A stretch of DNA of 64,000 bases from Anaerolentibacter hominis. GTDB lineage: Bacteria; Bacillota; Clostridia; Lachnospirales; Lachnospiraceae. Where the stretch lies: the NCBI RefSeq assembly GCF_032380675.1, contig NZ_JAWDIX010000004.1, positions 146,896-210,895 of the forward strand, given 5' to 3'. The notes below the pieces were generated by a model. That model was not told the DNA's origin. It worked only from the letters and a program-made list of their open reading frames with translations, and did not search any database. Shown here piece after piece: positions 33,105 to 41,555 of the stretch. The translations under genes were made by a program, and so were the position numbers. Within the stretch, counting starts at the first letter, position 1; every line of letters starts with the position of its first letter.

Positions 33105-34322
33105 ATGGAAATGACGATGAAATATATGATTGTTCTGGGAGATGGGATGGCGGATGAGCCTCTTGATGAGCTGAACGGCAATACCCCTCTTTCTTATAGT
33201 AAAACGCCGGCGATGGATCATCTGGCCAGATTGGGAGAGATCGGGCTGGCAAAGACGATTCCGGAGGGAATGAGCCCTGGAAGTGATACGGCGAACCTGG
33301 CGGTGCTGGGCTATAATCCAAGACAATATTATACAGGCCGCTCTCCGCTGGAAGCACTGAGTATCGGTGTGGATATGAAGGAAACGGATATTGCACTGAG
33401 GTGTAATATTGTAACTGTCTCTGATGACAGTCTGCCCTACGAACAGAAAACGATTCTGGATCACAGTTCCAGTGAAATTTCCACAGAGGATGCGGCCGTT
33501 TTGCTGGACGCAGTCCGGAAGGAACTGGAAAATGAAATCTACCGTTTTTATGTTGGAACCAGTTACCGGCATCTTCTGATCTGGGATAACGGCCAGGTCG
33601 TGCCGCTGACTCCGCCCCATGATATTCTGACAAGAGTGATCGGGGATTATCTTCCTGAGGACGCTGTCCTGCGGGATATGATGAAGAAAAGCTATGAGAT
33701 CTTAAATAATCACCCTCTTAATGTTGAGAGAGCAAAAAAAGGTCTTAACAAAGCCAATTCCCTTTGGTTCTGGGGAGCCGGTACAAGGCCTGCCCTGGAT
33801 TCTTTTGAAGAGAAATATAAGAAGAAAGGCGCGATGATCTCTGCGGTGGACCTGCTGAAGGGGATCGCAGTGGGCGCCGGAATGACAAATATTATTGTGG
33901 AAGGTGCAAACGGCACCCTTCATACGAACTATGAAGGAAAGGCAAAGGCCGCTGTAAAAGCGCTGACCGAGGATGGCTTCGATTTCGTTTACGTACATGT
34001 GGAGGCTCCGGATGAGATGGGGCATCAGGGCAGTGTAACGAACAAGATCCAGGCAATCGAATCTATCGACGATCAGGTAGTCCGGGTGATTGAGCGGGAG
34101 ATGGCAGAGAAAAACGTGGAATACCGTATGCTGATTCTGCCGGATCATCCTACGCCGATCCGGTGCCGGACCCATACCAGCGATCCGATTCCCTACCTGC
34201 TCTTTGACAGCAGGCATCAGGCAAAGGAGAAGGATCAGGTCTACAATGAATTTACTGCAGGGGAAAGCGGTAATTTCATTGAAGATGGTTATACATTAAT
34301 CGATAAGTTGTTTTCAGAATAA
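33105..34322 (+). CDS. Archaeal-type phosphoglycerate mutase family protein, putative homoserine kinase
   Basis: A 405-residue alkaline-phosphatase-superfamily enzyme of the cofactor-independent ApgM family. Metal and nucleophile motifs: VLGDGMADEPLDEL, GMSPGSDTANLAVLGY, VHVEAPDEMGHQGS, and LPDHPTPIRCRTHTSDPIP. Members are either 2,3-bisphosphoglycerate-independent phosphoglycerate mutases or, in the bacterial subgroup, have been proposed as homoserine kinases. Its place between hom and lysC, with no ThrB visible, favours the homoserine kinase role. The start ATG has AGGAAG 6 bases upstream. Product identity needs an assay; the family is certain. Confidence 0.85.
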   Translation: MEMTMKYMIVLGDGMADEPLDELNGNTPLSYSKTPAMDHLARLGEIGLAKTIPEGMSPGSDTANLAVLGYNPRQYYTGRSPLEALSIGVDMKETDIALRCNIVTVSDDSLPYEQKTILDHSSSEISTEDAAVLLDAVRKELENEIYRFYVGTSYRHLLIWDNGQVVPLTPPHDILTRVIGDYLPEDAVLRDMMKKSYEILNNHPLNVERAKKGLNKANSLWFWGAGTRPALDSFEEKYKKKGAMISAVDLLKGIAVGAGMTNIIVEGANGTLHTNYEGKAKAAVKALTEDGFDFVYVHVEAPDEMGHQGSVTNKIQAIESIDDQVVRVIEREMAEKNVEYRMLILPDHPTPIRCRTHTSDPIPYLLFDSRHQAKEKDQVYNEFTAGESGNFIEDGYTLIDKLFSE

Positions 34323-34342
34323 GAAAGAAGCGGGAGGATGCT

Positions 34343-35557
34343 ATGTTAATCGTTAAGAAGTTCGGCGGCACATCGGTCGCTGATAAAGAGAGAATTTATA
34401 ATGTGGCAAAAAGGTGTATTGAAGATTACAAGAAGGGACATCAGGTAGTTGTGGTGCTCTCGGCCATGGGAAAAACCACTGACGTACTGCTGGAACAGGC
34501 CAGGGAAATCAATCCCAATGCCACCAAAAGGGAACTGGATATGCTGATGGTCACCGGAGAACAGGTATCAGTTGCCATGATGGCGCTTGCAATGGATGCT
34601 CTGGGAGTGCCGGCTGTGTCGCTGAATGCGTTTCAGATCGCCATGCACACCACAAGGGTTTACGGCAATGCCAGATTGAAAAGAATTGATACAGAACGAA
34701 TCCGCAGCGAGCTGGATAACCGGAAAATAGTGCTGGTTACCGGTTTTCAGGGAATCAACCGGTTTGACGATTATACCACGCTTGGCCGGGGGGGCTCGGA
34801 TACGACGGCAGTTGCGCTTGCAGCAGCGCTTCATGCAGATGCATGTGAGATTTATACCGATGTAGACGGTGTTTATACCGCAGATCCAAGAATTGTGCCG
34901 ACAGCCAGGAAGCTGGACGCAATTACTTATGACGAGATGCTGGATCTGGCTACTCTTGGTGCGGGAGTACTGCACAACCGTTCAGTAGAAATGGCTAAAA
35001 AATATGGCGTACAGCTGATTGTAAGGTCCAGCTTAAATACATCCGAAGGAACCATTGTGAAGGGAGAAATTGAAATGGAAGAAATGCTTGTAAGCGGCGT
35101 AGCAGTCGATAAAAATGTAGCTCGTATCTCAGTAATCGGTCTGGATGATTATCCGGGCATTGCTTTTAAACTGTTCCATCATCTGGCAAGATATAATGTA
35201 AATGTGGATATTATTTTACAGTCTGTGGGCCGTGACGGGAAAAAGGATATCAGCTTTACCGTTTCTGAGGATGACTTAAAAGAAGCGCTGGCTGTGATTG
35301 ACAGACACCGCAAGAGCAGCATCCGCTGTGAGAATGTGTCTGTGGAAGAAGACGTAGCAAAGGTTTCTATCGTGGGCGCAGGTATGATGAACAATCCGGG
35401 CGTTGCTGCGAAGATGTTTGAGGCTCTGTTCGAGCAGAACATCAACATCAAGATGATCTCCACTTCTGAGATCCGCGTAACTGTACTGATTGAGGAAGAG
35501 ATGGCAGAGAGAGCCGCGAATGCAATCCATGATAAATTTGGTCTGGGTGATCTGTAA
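34343..35557 (+). CDS. lysC: Aspartate kinase
   Basis: Phosphorylates aspartate, the first step to lysine, threonine and methionine. 404 residues. N-terminal KFGGTSVADKERIYNVAKR is diagnostic, with FQGINRFDDYTTLGRGGSDTTAVALAAAL in the catalytic core. Two C-terminal ACT domains (about 265-330 and 345-404) provide feedback binding of lysine or threonine. It follows the putative homoserine kinase by 20 bp, ending the aspartate-family operon. Confidence 0.96.
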   Translation: MLIVKKFGGTSVADKERIYNVAKRCIEDYKKGHQVVVVLSAMGKTTDVLLEQAREINPNATKRELDMLMVTGEQVSVAMMALAMDALGVPAVSLNAFQIAMHTTRVYGNARLKRIDTERIRSELDNRKIVLVTGFQGINRFDDYTTLGRGGSDTTAVALAAALHADACEIYTDVDGVYTADPRIVPTARKLDAITYDEMLDLATLGAGVLHNRSVEMAKKYGVQLIVRSSLNTSEGTIVKGEIEMEEMLVSGVAVDKNVARISVIGLDDYPGIAFKLFHHLARYNVNVDIILQSVGRDGKKDISFTVSEDDLKEALAVIDRHRKSSIRCENVSVEEDVAKVSIVGAGMMNNPGVAAKMFEALFEQNINIKMISTSEIRVTVLIEEEMAERAANAIHDKFGLGDL

Positions 35558-35653
35558 TCAGACGTTAGGGCTCTTTATTTAGAAGGTATTATGCAGATCC
35601 GGTTGAAACAGAATAAAAGCGGGAAGAGATGTAATAGCTTCCCGCCGGATATA

Positions 35654-35687
35654 AAATACAGGAGCCGGTAACTCCTGTATTTTTCTT
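35654..35687 (+). terminator. Intrinsic terminator after lysC
   Basis: Perfect 11-bp stem AAATACAGGAG/CTCCTGTATTT, then TTCTTT. A second hairpin GCGGGAAG/CTTCCCGC (about 35620-35646) lies just before it. Confidence 0.85.
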
Positions 35688-35736
35688 TCCTGACCGGAAT
35701 AGAAATTTCCATGAACAGAAAGGCAGGTAGAGACTG

Positions 35737-37875
35737 ATGAATATAGCAAAACAGCTGGCAGAAGAGTTAAATATAGGACTCTGGCAGGTGGAGGCGGTAA
35801 TCCGTCTGATTGACGAGGGGAATACGATTCCCTTTATAGCCAGATATCGGAAGGAGCAGCATGGAGCGTTAAATGATGAGGTCCTTCGGAACCTGAGCGA
35901 GCGGCTGACCTATCTTCGGAATCTGGAAGAGAAAAAAGCACAGGTGATCGGCAGCATCGAGGAGCAGGGAGCTCTGACGGAAGAACTGAGAAGTCAAATC
36001 CTGGCTGCAAAAACGCAGGTAGAAGTAGATGATCTGTATCGCCCATATCGTCCGAAGAGGCGGACAAGGGCCACGATTGCCAAGGAAAAAGGGCTTGAAG
36101 GACTGGCAAACCTGCTGCTGCTTCAGATGTTAAATGAGCCGCTTGAAAAGGCTGCGTTAGAGTATCTGTCTGAAGAGAAAGAAGTTACTACGGTCCAGGA
36201 AGCCATTGCGGGAGCAGCCGACATCGTGGCGGAGGGAATTTCTGATAATGCTTCTTACAGGGATGCGATACGTAAACTGACCTGGAACGAAGGATTGATC
36301 GTATCGAAGGCCAAGGAAGAGGAAACGGATTCTCCCTATGAAATGTACTATGATTTTCAGGAGAAGGTATCGAGTATCGCCGGATACCGGATTCTGGCCA
36401 TCAATCGAGGAGAGAAGGAAAAGATATTAACGGTACGGATTGAGGTGCCTGAGGATAAGATAATCAGCTATCTGTGCCGGCAGATCATAACCAGAGAAAA
36501 CCCAAATACAGAACCGGTGCTGCGGGCAGCGGCGGAGGACAGCTATCACAGGTTAATTCAGCCTGCTATAGAACGTGAGATCAGAAACGAGCTGACAGAG
36601 AGGGCGGAGACCGGTGCGATTCAGGTATTCGGGAAAAATCTGGAGCAGCTGTTTATGCAGCCTCCGATTTCGGGCAGGACCGTGCTGGGCTGGGACCCGG
36701 CTTTTCGGACCGGCTGCAAACTGGCTGTCGTGGACCCTACCGGCAAGGTGCTGGATACAGTTGTGATCTATCCCACAGCTCCTCAGAAAAAGGTGGAGGA
36801 AGCGAAACGGATTGTAAAGAGTATGGTGAAAAAATATGACATCTCTCTCATTTCTGTGGGCAATGGAACTGCATCCAGGGAGTCGGAACAGGTCATCGTG
36901 GATCTTTTGAAGGAACTGGACCGGCCGGTGGAATATCTGATTATAAATGAGGCGGGGGCATCCGTCTATTCTGCCAGCAAGCTGGCGACAGAAGAATTTC
37001 CGAATTTTGACGTGGGACAAAGAAGTGCGGTTTCCATTGCGAGAAGGGTACAGGACCCTCTTGCCGAACTGGTTAAAATAGATCCCAAATCCATCGGCGT
37101 TGGACAATACCAGCATGATATGAACCAGAAACGTCTGGGAGAAGTGCTGGGAGGGGTTGTGGAGGAATGTGTAAATAAAGTAGGCGTGGATTTAAATACT
37201 GCTTCCGCCTCGCTTCTGGAATATATATCCGGTATATCTAAAACCGTTGCGAAAAACATCGTGTCTTACAGAGAGGACTCGGGGCGGTTTGGCAACAGAC
37301 GGGAATTGTTAAAAGTTCCGAAGCTTGGACCGAAGGCATATGAGCAGTGTGCCGGTTTCTTAAGAATTACCGGCGGGAAAAATCCGCTGGATGGCACCAG
37401 CGTGCATCCGGAATCCTATCAGGCGGCGAAGGAGCTTCTTACACGCTGCGGCTATAAGCCCGAAGATATAAAGGGAGGAATTCCGGGACTCGGAAAAAAG
37501 ATAGCCAATATTCAGAAGCTGAGTGAGGAACTGGGCGTCGGGGAACTGACGTTAAAGGATATTATAAAAGAACTGGAGAAGCCGGGCAGAGACCCCAGAG
37601 AGGAAATGCCAAAGCCTATTCTAAGGACTGATGTGCTGGAGATGAAGGATCTGAAAGAGGGTATGATATTAAAGGGAACTGTCCGCAATGTAATTGATTT
37701 CGGCGCGTTTGTAGATATCGGCGTGCATCAGGACGGCCTGGTCCATATTTCCCAGCTGGCAGATAAATTTGTAAAGCATCCTCTGGAAGTAGTGAGCGTG
37801 GGGGATATCGTGGAAGTGAAGGTACTCCGTGTTGATCTGGATAAAAAACGGATTCAGCTGACCATGAAACTGTAG
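35737..37875 (+). CDS. tex: Tex family RNA-binding transcription accessory protein
   Basis: A 712-residue Tex protein (YhgF-like), a conserved nucleic-acid-binding factor acting with RNA polymerase or ribosomes. Regions in order: N-terminal helical segment (MNIAKQLAEELNIGLWQVEAVIRLIDEGNTIPFIARYRKE), YqgF/RuvC-like domain (LGWDPAFRTGCKLAVVDPTGKVLDTVVIYP), helix-hairpin-helix motifs (GISKTVAKNIVSYREDSGRFGNRRELLKVPKLGPKAYEQCAGFLRI) and a C-terminal S1 domain (GMILKGTVRNVIDFGAFVDIGVHQDGLVHIS). Monocistronic between terminator and the next promoter. Confidence 0.96.
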   Translation: MNIAKQLAEELNIGLWQVEAVIRLIDEGNTIPFIARYRKEQHGALNDEVLRNLSERLTYLRNLEEKKAQVIGSIEEQGALTEELRSQILAAKTQVEVDDLYRPYRPKRRTRATIAKEKGLEGLANLLLLQMLNEPLEKAALEYLSEEKEVTTVQEAIAGAADIVAEGISDNASYRDAIRKLTWNEGLIVSKAKEEETDSPYEMYYDFQEKVSSIAGYRILAINRGEKEKILTVRIEVPEDKIISYLCRQIITRENPNTEPVLRAAAEDSYHRLIQPAIEREIRNELTERAETGAIQVFGKNLEQLFMQPPISGRTVLGWDPAFRTGCKLAVVDPTGKVLDTVVIYPTAPQKKVEEAKRIVKSMVKKYDISLISVGNGTASRESEQVIVDLLKELDRPVEYLIINEAGASVYSASKLATEEFPNFDVGQRSAVSIARRVQDPLAELVKIDPKSIGVGQYQHDMNQKRLGEVLGGVVEECVNKVGVDLNTASASLLEYISGISKTVAKNIVSYREDSGRFGNRRELLKVPKLGPKAYEQCAGFLRITGGKNPLDGTSVHPESYQAAKELLTRCGYKPEDIKGGIPGLGKKIANIQKLSEELGVGELTLKDIIKELEKPGRDPREEMPKPILRTDVLEMKDLKEGMILKGTVRNVIDFGAFVDIGVHQDGLVHISQLADKFVKHPLEVVSVGDIVEVKVLRVDLDKKRIQLTMKL

Positions 37876-37905
37876 GGTTTCGGCTCTAATTCTCTTTGTT
37901 CTATA

Positions 37906-37934
37906 TTGTCTGGTTTTAAAATCGGTGCTATAAT
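37906..37934 (+). promoter_or_regulatory. Promoter for the YcxB-like/tsaE operon
   Basis: TTGTCT (37906-37911), 17-bp spacer, TATAAT (37929-37934), with TGC extended -10. Confidence 0.65.
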
Positions 37935-38012
37935 CAAACATACGTGAGAAAAAACAGAACGGATCTGAATCAGCCGGTAAAGCCGGAGAATTGTAAAGAG
38001 AGGAAGCCAAAC

Positions 38013-38573
38013 GTGGAGAAAGAATTTAAGTTTTCAGTCAATATAAACGGTAATGATATGACCAGATTTATGTTCCGTCATGCATATACTTCTTTTGCCG
38101 GAAGGCTGGGTCTGCTGCTCAGCACGCTGGCACTTGTCATGCTTATCGTGAACTTTTCCGGATATGATACGATGATGCGGGTTCTGATGGCATTTATAGC
38201 CGCAATGTTTCTAGTCATCCAGCCTGTCTCCCTGTTCAGTAAGGCCCACAAGCAGGTTCTCTTAAATCCTATGTTTAAAAAGCCGCTGAATTATACGTTC
38301 AATGGAGACGGAATTCTGGTAGAGCAGGAGGGGGAACAGCTTGCCCTTGCGTGGAATCAGCTGAGAAGGGTCATTAAGACGAAGAAGGGGCTTATTCTTT
38401 ATCTGGACAAGATACGGGCCTACATTCTGCCGGATCGGGAATTGGGCGGAAAAAAAGATGAATTATATGAATATATTCAGCAGCAGAGAAGAGATTATAG
38501 AGAACCGGCCGCGGTGCAGGAGGAATGTGCAGATAACGGCCCGGAGGAAGAACAGAAAGACCAGAATGTATGA
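38013..38573 (+). CDS. YcxB-like C-terminal domain membrane protein
   Basis: A 186-residue protein with two adjacent transmembrane helices (about residues 28-47 and 53-72) and a C-terminal cytosolic domain (QEGEQLALAWNQLRRVIKTKKGLILYLDKIRAYILPDREL) matching the YcxB-like family of unknown function. The tail is acidic and Gln/Glu-rich. The GTG at 38013 has GAGAGGA 8 bases upstream. Its stop overlaps the tsaE start by 4 bp, so tsaE is translationally coupled. No catalytic residues are recognised. Confidence 0.75.
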   Translation: MEKEFKFSVNINGNDMTRFMFRHAYTSFAGRLGLLLSTLALVMLIVNFSGYDTMMRVLMAFIAAMFLVIQPVSLFSKAHKQVLLNPMFKKPLNYTFNGDGILVEQEGEQLALAWNQLRRVIKTKKGLILYLDKIRAYILPDRELGGKKDELYEYIQQQRRDYREPAAVQEECADNGPEEEQKDQNV

Positions 38574-39007
38574 TGAGAGAAGTAATATATGAATCATTTG
38601 AACCCTCTATGACCTATGAGCTGGGCAGGAAACTGGCCGAAGAAGCGGCAGGCCCGGGAGTATACTGTCTGAACGGGGACCTGGGAGTGGGAAAGACAGT
38701 ATTTACCCAGGGATTCGCGGGGGGGCTTGGGATAGAAGAGCCCGTAAACAGCCCGACCTTTACCATCCTTCAGGAGTACCAGGGGGGCAGAATGCCTTTC
38801 TATCACTTTGACGTTTACCGCATCGGGGATGTGGAAGAGATGGAAGAGATCGGCTATGAGGACTGCTTTTACGGCTCCGGTATCTGCCTGATTGAATGGG
38901 CGGAACTGATTGAGGATATACTGCCGGAGCACTATACAGATATTTTGATTGAAAAGGATCTGGACCGGGGGTTTGACTACCGGCGGATCATTATTACAAA
39001 GAGGTAG
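38570..39007 (+). CDS. tsaE: tRNA t6A biosynthesis ATPase TsaE
   Basis: A 145-residue P-loop ATPase that works with TsaB and TsaD to make N6-threonylcarbamoyladenosine at position 37 of ANN-decoding tRNAs. Walker A is GDLGVGKTVFTQGFAGGLG; other marks are VNSPTFTILQEY and the Walker B-like FYHFDVYRIGD, plus LIEWAE. TsaB and TsaD genes lie downstream in the same direction. Confidence 0.96.
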   Translation: MMREVIYESFEPSMTYELGRKLAEEAAGPGVYCLNGDLGVGKTVFTQGFAGGLGIEEPVNSPTFTILQEYQGGRMPFYHFDVYRIGDVEEMEEIGYEDCFYGSGICLIEWAELIEDILPEHYTDILIEKDLDRGFDYRRIIITKR

Positions 39008-39125
39008 AACGTTTGAAACAAAAGTTGTTTCAAACTACTTATTGACAATAAGATGATTTGCGAAGCAAATCATCATTTGTTGTGTAGTATCGCAGGTTAA
39101 CCTGCGATATGCAGGGGGGATAACT
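39008..39125. other. Three consecutive hairpins between tsaE and tsaB
   Basis: GTTTGAAACAA/TTGTTTCAAAC (39011-39021, 39025-39035), GATGATTTGC/GCAAATCATC (39052-39061, 39065-39074), and a perfect 22-bp palindrome at 39088-39109 centred on GGTTAACC. The last is followed by the tsaB ribosome binding site. The segment CTGCGATATGC-GGGGG recurs before the RNase Z-like gene (40605-40620). Confidence 0.6.
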
Positions 39126-39833
39126 ATGAAGATATTAGCGCTTGACAGTTCCGGACTGGTGGCGTCGGTTGCCCTGACAGAGGAGGACAACCTGATCGCG
39201 GAGTATACGGTGAATTATAAGAAAACTCATTCTCAGACCCTTCTTCCGATGATCAATGAAATTGTAAAAATGGTTGAACAGCCATTGGAAGAGATCGACG
39301 CCATTGCTGTGGCCTGCGGACCAGGGTCCTTCACAGGGCTTCGGATTGGTTCGGCTACGGCAAAGGGGCTGGGGCTGGCTTTAAAAAAGCCTCTGATCAG
39401 TATTCCCACGGTAGATGCGTTAGCTTATAATCTGTTCGGCGTAAGTGACCTGATCTGTCCGCTGATGGATGCCAGGCGAAATCAGGTATATACCGGGATA
39501 TATACCTTTAGCGGAGATCAATTTCAGATCCTTGAGGAAGAACGGGCGGTCTCTTTGGATGAGATTGCGGAGGATTTGAATAAATTAGGACGCCCTGTGA
39601 TCTTTCTGGGGGACGGCGTGCCTGTTTATAAGGAACAGCTGGCGGAGAAGGTTCAGGTGCCTTACCGTTTCGCACCGGCACATCAGGCAAAACAGAGAGC
39701 CGGAGCTGTGGGCATGCTGGCCTGGGAGTATTATAAAGCAGGCAGAGTGGAATCTGCGGCGGAACACCGTCCGGTTTATCTGAGGCTTTCTCAGGCGGAG
39801 CGGGAGCGGAAAGAACAGGAAGCAAAAGGATGA
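39126..39833 (+). CDS. tsaB: tRNA t6A biosynthesis protein TsaB
   Basis: A 235-residue ASKHA-fold partner of TsaD, a scaffold in t6A synthesis without its own catalysis. N-terminal ILALDSSGLVASVAL, the diagnostic ACGPGSFTGLRIGSATAKGLGLAL, and PLMDARRNQVYTGIY are present. The ATG has GCAGGGGGGAT upstream. The rimI start overlaps its stop by 4 bp. Confidence 0.96.
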   Translation: MKILALDSSGLVASVALTEEDNLIAEYTVNYKKTHSQTLLPMINEIVKMVEQPLEEIDAIAVACGPGSFTGLRIGSATAKGLGLALKKPLISIPTVDALAYNLFGVSDLICPLMDARRNQVYTGIYTFSGDQFQILEEERAVSLDEIAEDLNKLGRPVIFLGDGVPVYKEQLAEKVQVPYRFAPAHQAKQRAGAVGMLAWEYYKAGRVESAAEHRPVYLRLSQAERERKEQEAKG

Positions 39834-40279
39834 TTGTGCGCAGGATGGAACCGGGGGATGCAGGTGCGGCGGCCGAACTGGAAGCTGAGCTTTTTGCACT
39901 GCCCTGGAGTGAACAGGGGTTTCTTGATGCACTGGACCGTCCGGATACGCTTTATCTGGCTGCAATTCAGGAAGAGAAGCTGGCGGGTTACTGCGGCATG
40001 TGGTGTGTATTGGACGAGGCAGAGATTACAAATGTGGCGGTCAGACCTTCATTTAGACGCCGGGGAATCGGAAGAGAGATGCTTACGGAGCTGATCCGCA
40101 GGGGCAGAAAGAGGCAGATATCTACTTTTTTCCTGGAAGTGAGGGAGAGCAATGAGGCGGCGATCAGGCTCTATGAAAGCCTGGGGTTTGCGGTGAATGG
40201 TCTTCGGAAAAACTTCTATGACAGGCCCCGGGAGAATGCTGTTTTGATGATTCTTAAGGCAGATGGGCAGCCAAATTGA
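39830..40279 (+). CDS. rimI: Ribosomal protein bS18-type N-acetyltransferase RimI
   Basis: A 149-residue GNAT acetyltransferase. The acetyl-CoA site is VRPSFRRRGIGREML, and FFLEVRESNEAAIRLYESLGF matches RimI, which acetylates the N-terminal alanine of ribosomal protein S18. The tsaB-rimI-tsaD order is common in Firmicutes. Coupled to tsaB by the 4-bp overlap. Confidence 0.93.
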   Translation: MIVRRMEPGDAGAAAELEAELFALPWSEQGFLDALDRPDTLYLAAIQEEKLAGYCGMWCVLDEAEITNVAVRPSFRRRGIGREMLTELIRRGRKRQISTFFLEVRESNEAAIRLYESLGFAVNGLRKNFYDRPRENAVLMILKADGQPN

Positions 40280-40340
40280 AGGAATTACCACTGGTATGAC
40301 CTCCCCTCCGGCTGTATAATGGAGACGGGAGGAATACACT

Positions 40341-40565
40341 ATGGATGAGATAAAGAAAATACGATGCAACTGCTGCGGCAGAGAATTGAAAATGGAGAAC
40401 GGCCTTTTGGCGGAGGACCTGTTTGAGGGCAGAAAAGACTGGGGGTATTTTTCCCGGAAGGACCTTGAGGTCCATCATTTTTATTTATGTGAAGAGTGTT
40501 ATGATGCCATTACAGGACAGTTTGTAATTCCTGTAGAAAAAATGGATAAGAAAGAAATATTGTAG
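40341..40565 (+). CDS. Small cysteine-rich, probably zinc-binding protein
   Basis: A 74-residue protein of unknown function. Cysteine pairs CNCCGRELK near the N terminus and LCEECYD in the middle could bind one zinc ion, as in treble-clef or ribbon fingers. The middle region (GRKDWGYFSRKDLEVHHFYLCEECY) resembles short hypothetical proteins of Clostridia. An ACGGGAGG site precedes the ATG. It sits inside the t6A/RimI cluster, between rimI and an RNase Z-like gene. Confidence 0.65.
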   Translation: MDEIKKIRCNCCGRELKMENGLLAEDLFEGRKDWGYFSRKDLEVHHFYLCEECYDAITGQFVIPVEKMDKKEIL

Positions 40566-40626
40566 GCTGCTTTTGCCCGTCCGGGTCCTGGCAGACTTAC
40601 AATGCTGCGATATGCGGGGGTATATT

Positions 40627-41541
40627 ATGCTGGATGTATGTTTGTTGGGAACGGGCGGAATGATGCCGCTGCCGGGACGGTGGCTGACGGCCCTGATGAC
40701 CCGGTGCAACGGCAGCGGTCTGCTGATTGACTGCGGCGAAGGGACACAGATTGCGATCCGGGAGCACGGATGGAGTTTTCATGATATTGATGTGATTTGT
40801 TTTACACATTTCCATGCAGATCATGTGAGCGGACTTCCGGGGCTTCTTTTGTCTATGGGAAATGCGGCCAGAACACAGCCTGTAACCGTGATCGGCCCGA
40901 AGGGACTGGAACGGATGGTGGGCGCGCTGCGGGTAATTGCCCCGGAGCTTCCTTTTGAACTTAAATTTATTGAACTGACAGGCCCTGAACAGACGATCTG
41001 CATCAATGACTATCAGATCGAGGCATTTCGGGTTCAGCACAATGTTACCTGTTACGGCTATTCCGTGGTTATACCGCGCGCCGGAAGGTTTTCGGTGGAA
41101 AAAGCGGACGAGAATCAGGTGCCGAAGCGCTGCTGGAGCAAACTGCAGAAGGGCGAGATTATCGAGCTGGACGGCAGGACCTTTACGCCCGATATGGTGT
41201 TGGGGCCGCCGAGAAAGGGGTTAAAACTGACCTATTGTACCGATTCCAGACCGGTCAGAACGATTGCGGAGCATGCAGAAGGCGCAGATCTTTTTATCTG
41301 CGAAGGCATGTACGGAGAGAAGGAGGCCGCGCAAAAGGCCATGGAACGCCGGCATATGACTTTTCTGGAGGCTGCCGATCTGGCGAAGACGGCAGGGGTA
41401 TCCCAGATGTGGCTGACTCATTACAGTCCGTCCCTGGTGTGGCCGGGCAACTTTATAGAGGAGACCAGAAAAGTATTTCCGGATACCCGCCTTGGAAAAG
41501 ACGGCATGACGACCGTGTTGGAGTTTGAAAAGGATCAATAG
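40627..41541 (+). CDS. Ribonuclease Z-like metallo-beta-lactamase-fold protein
   Basis: A 304-residue metallo-beta-lactamase-fold hydrolase of the RNase Z family (tRNA 3'-end endonuclease). Marks: LLGTGGMMPLPGRWLTAL at the N terminus, DCGEGTQIAIR, the zinc motif FTHFHADHVSGLPG, CTDSRP and the late RRHMTFLEAADLAKTAGVSQMWLTHYS with further metal-binding histidines. The exosite region is poorly recognised by eye, so the precise substrate (tRNA or another RNA/small molecule) is uncertain. The ATG at 40627 follows GCGGGGG. It lies between the small Cys-rich gene and tsaD. Confidence 0.85.
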   Translation: MLDVCLLGTGGMMPLPGRWLTALMTRCNGSGLLIDCGEGTQIAIREHGWSFHDIDVICFTHFHADHVSGLPGLLLSMGNAARTQPVTVIGPKGLERMVGALRVIAPELPFELKFIELTGPEQTICINDYQIEAFRVQHNVTCYGYSVVIPRAGRFSVEKADENQVPKRCWSKLQKGEIIELDGRTFTPDMVLGPPRKGLKLTYCTDSRPVRTIAEHAEGADLFICEGMYGEKEAAQKAMERRHMTFLEAADLAKTAGVSQMWLTHYSPSLVWPGNFIEETRKVFPDTRLGKDGMTTVLEFEKDQ

Positions 41542-41555
41542 GAGGAAACTTTAAG

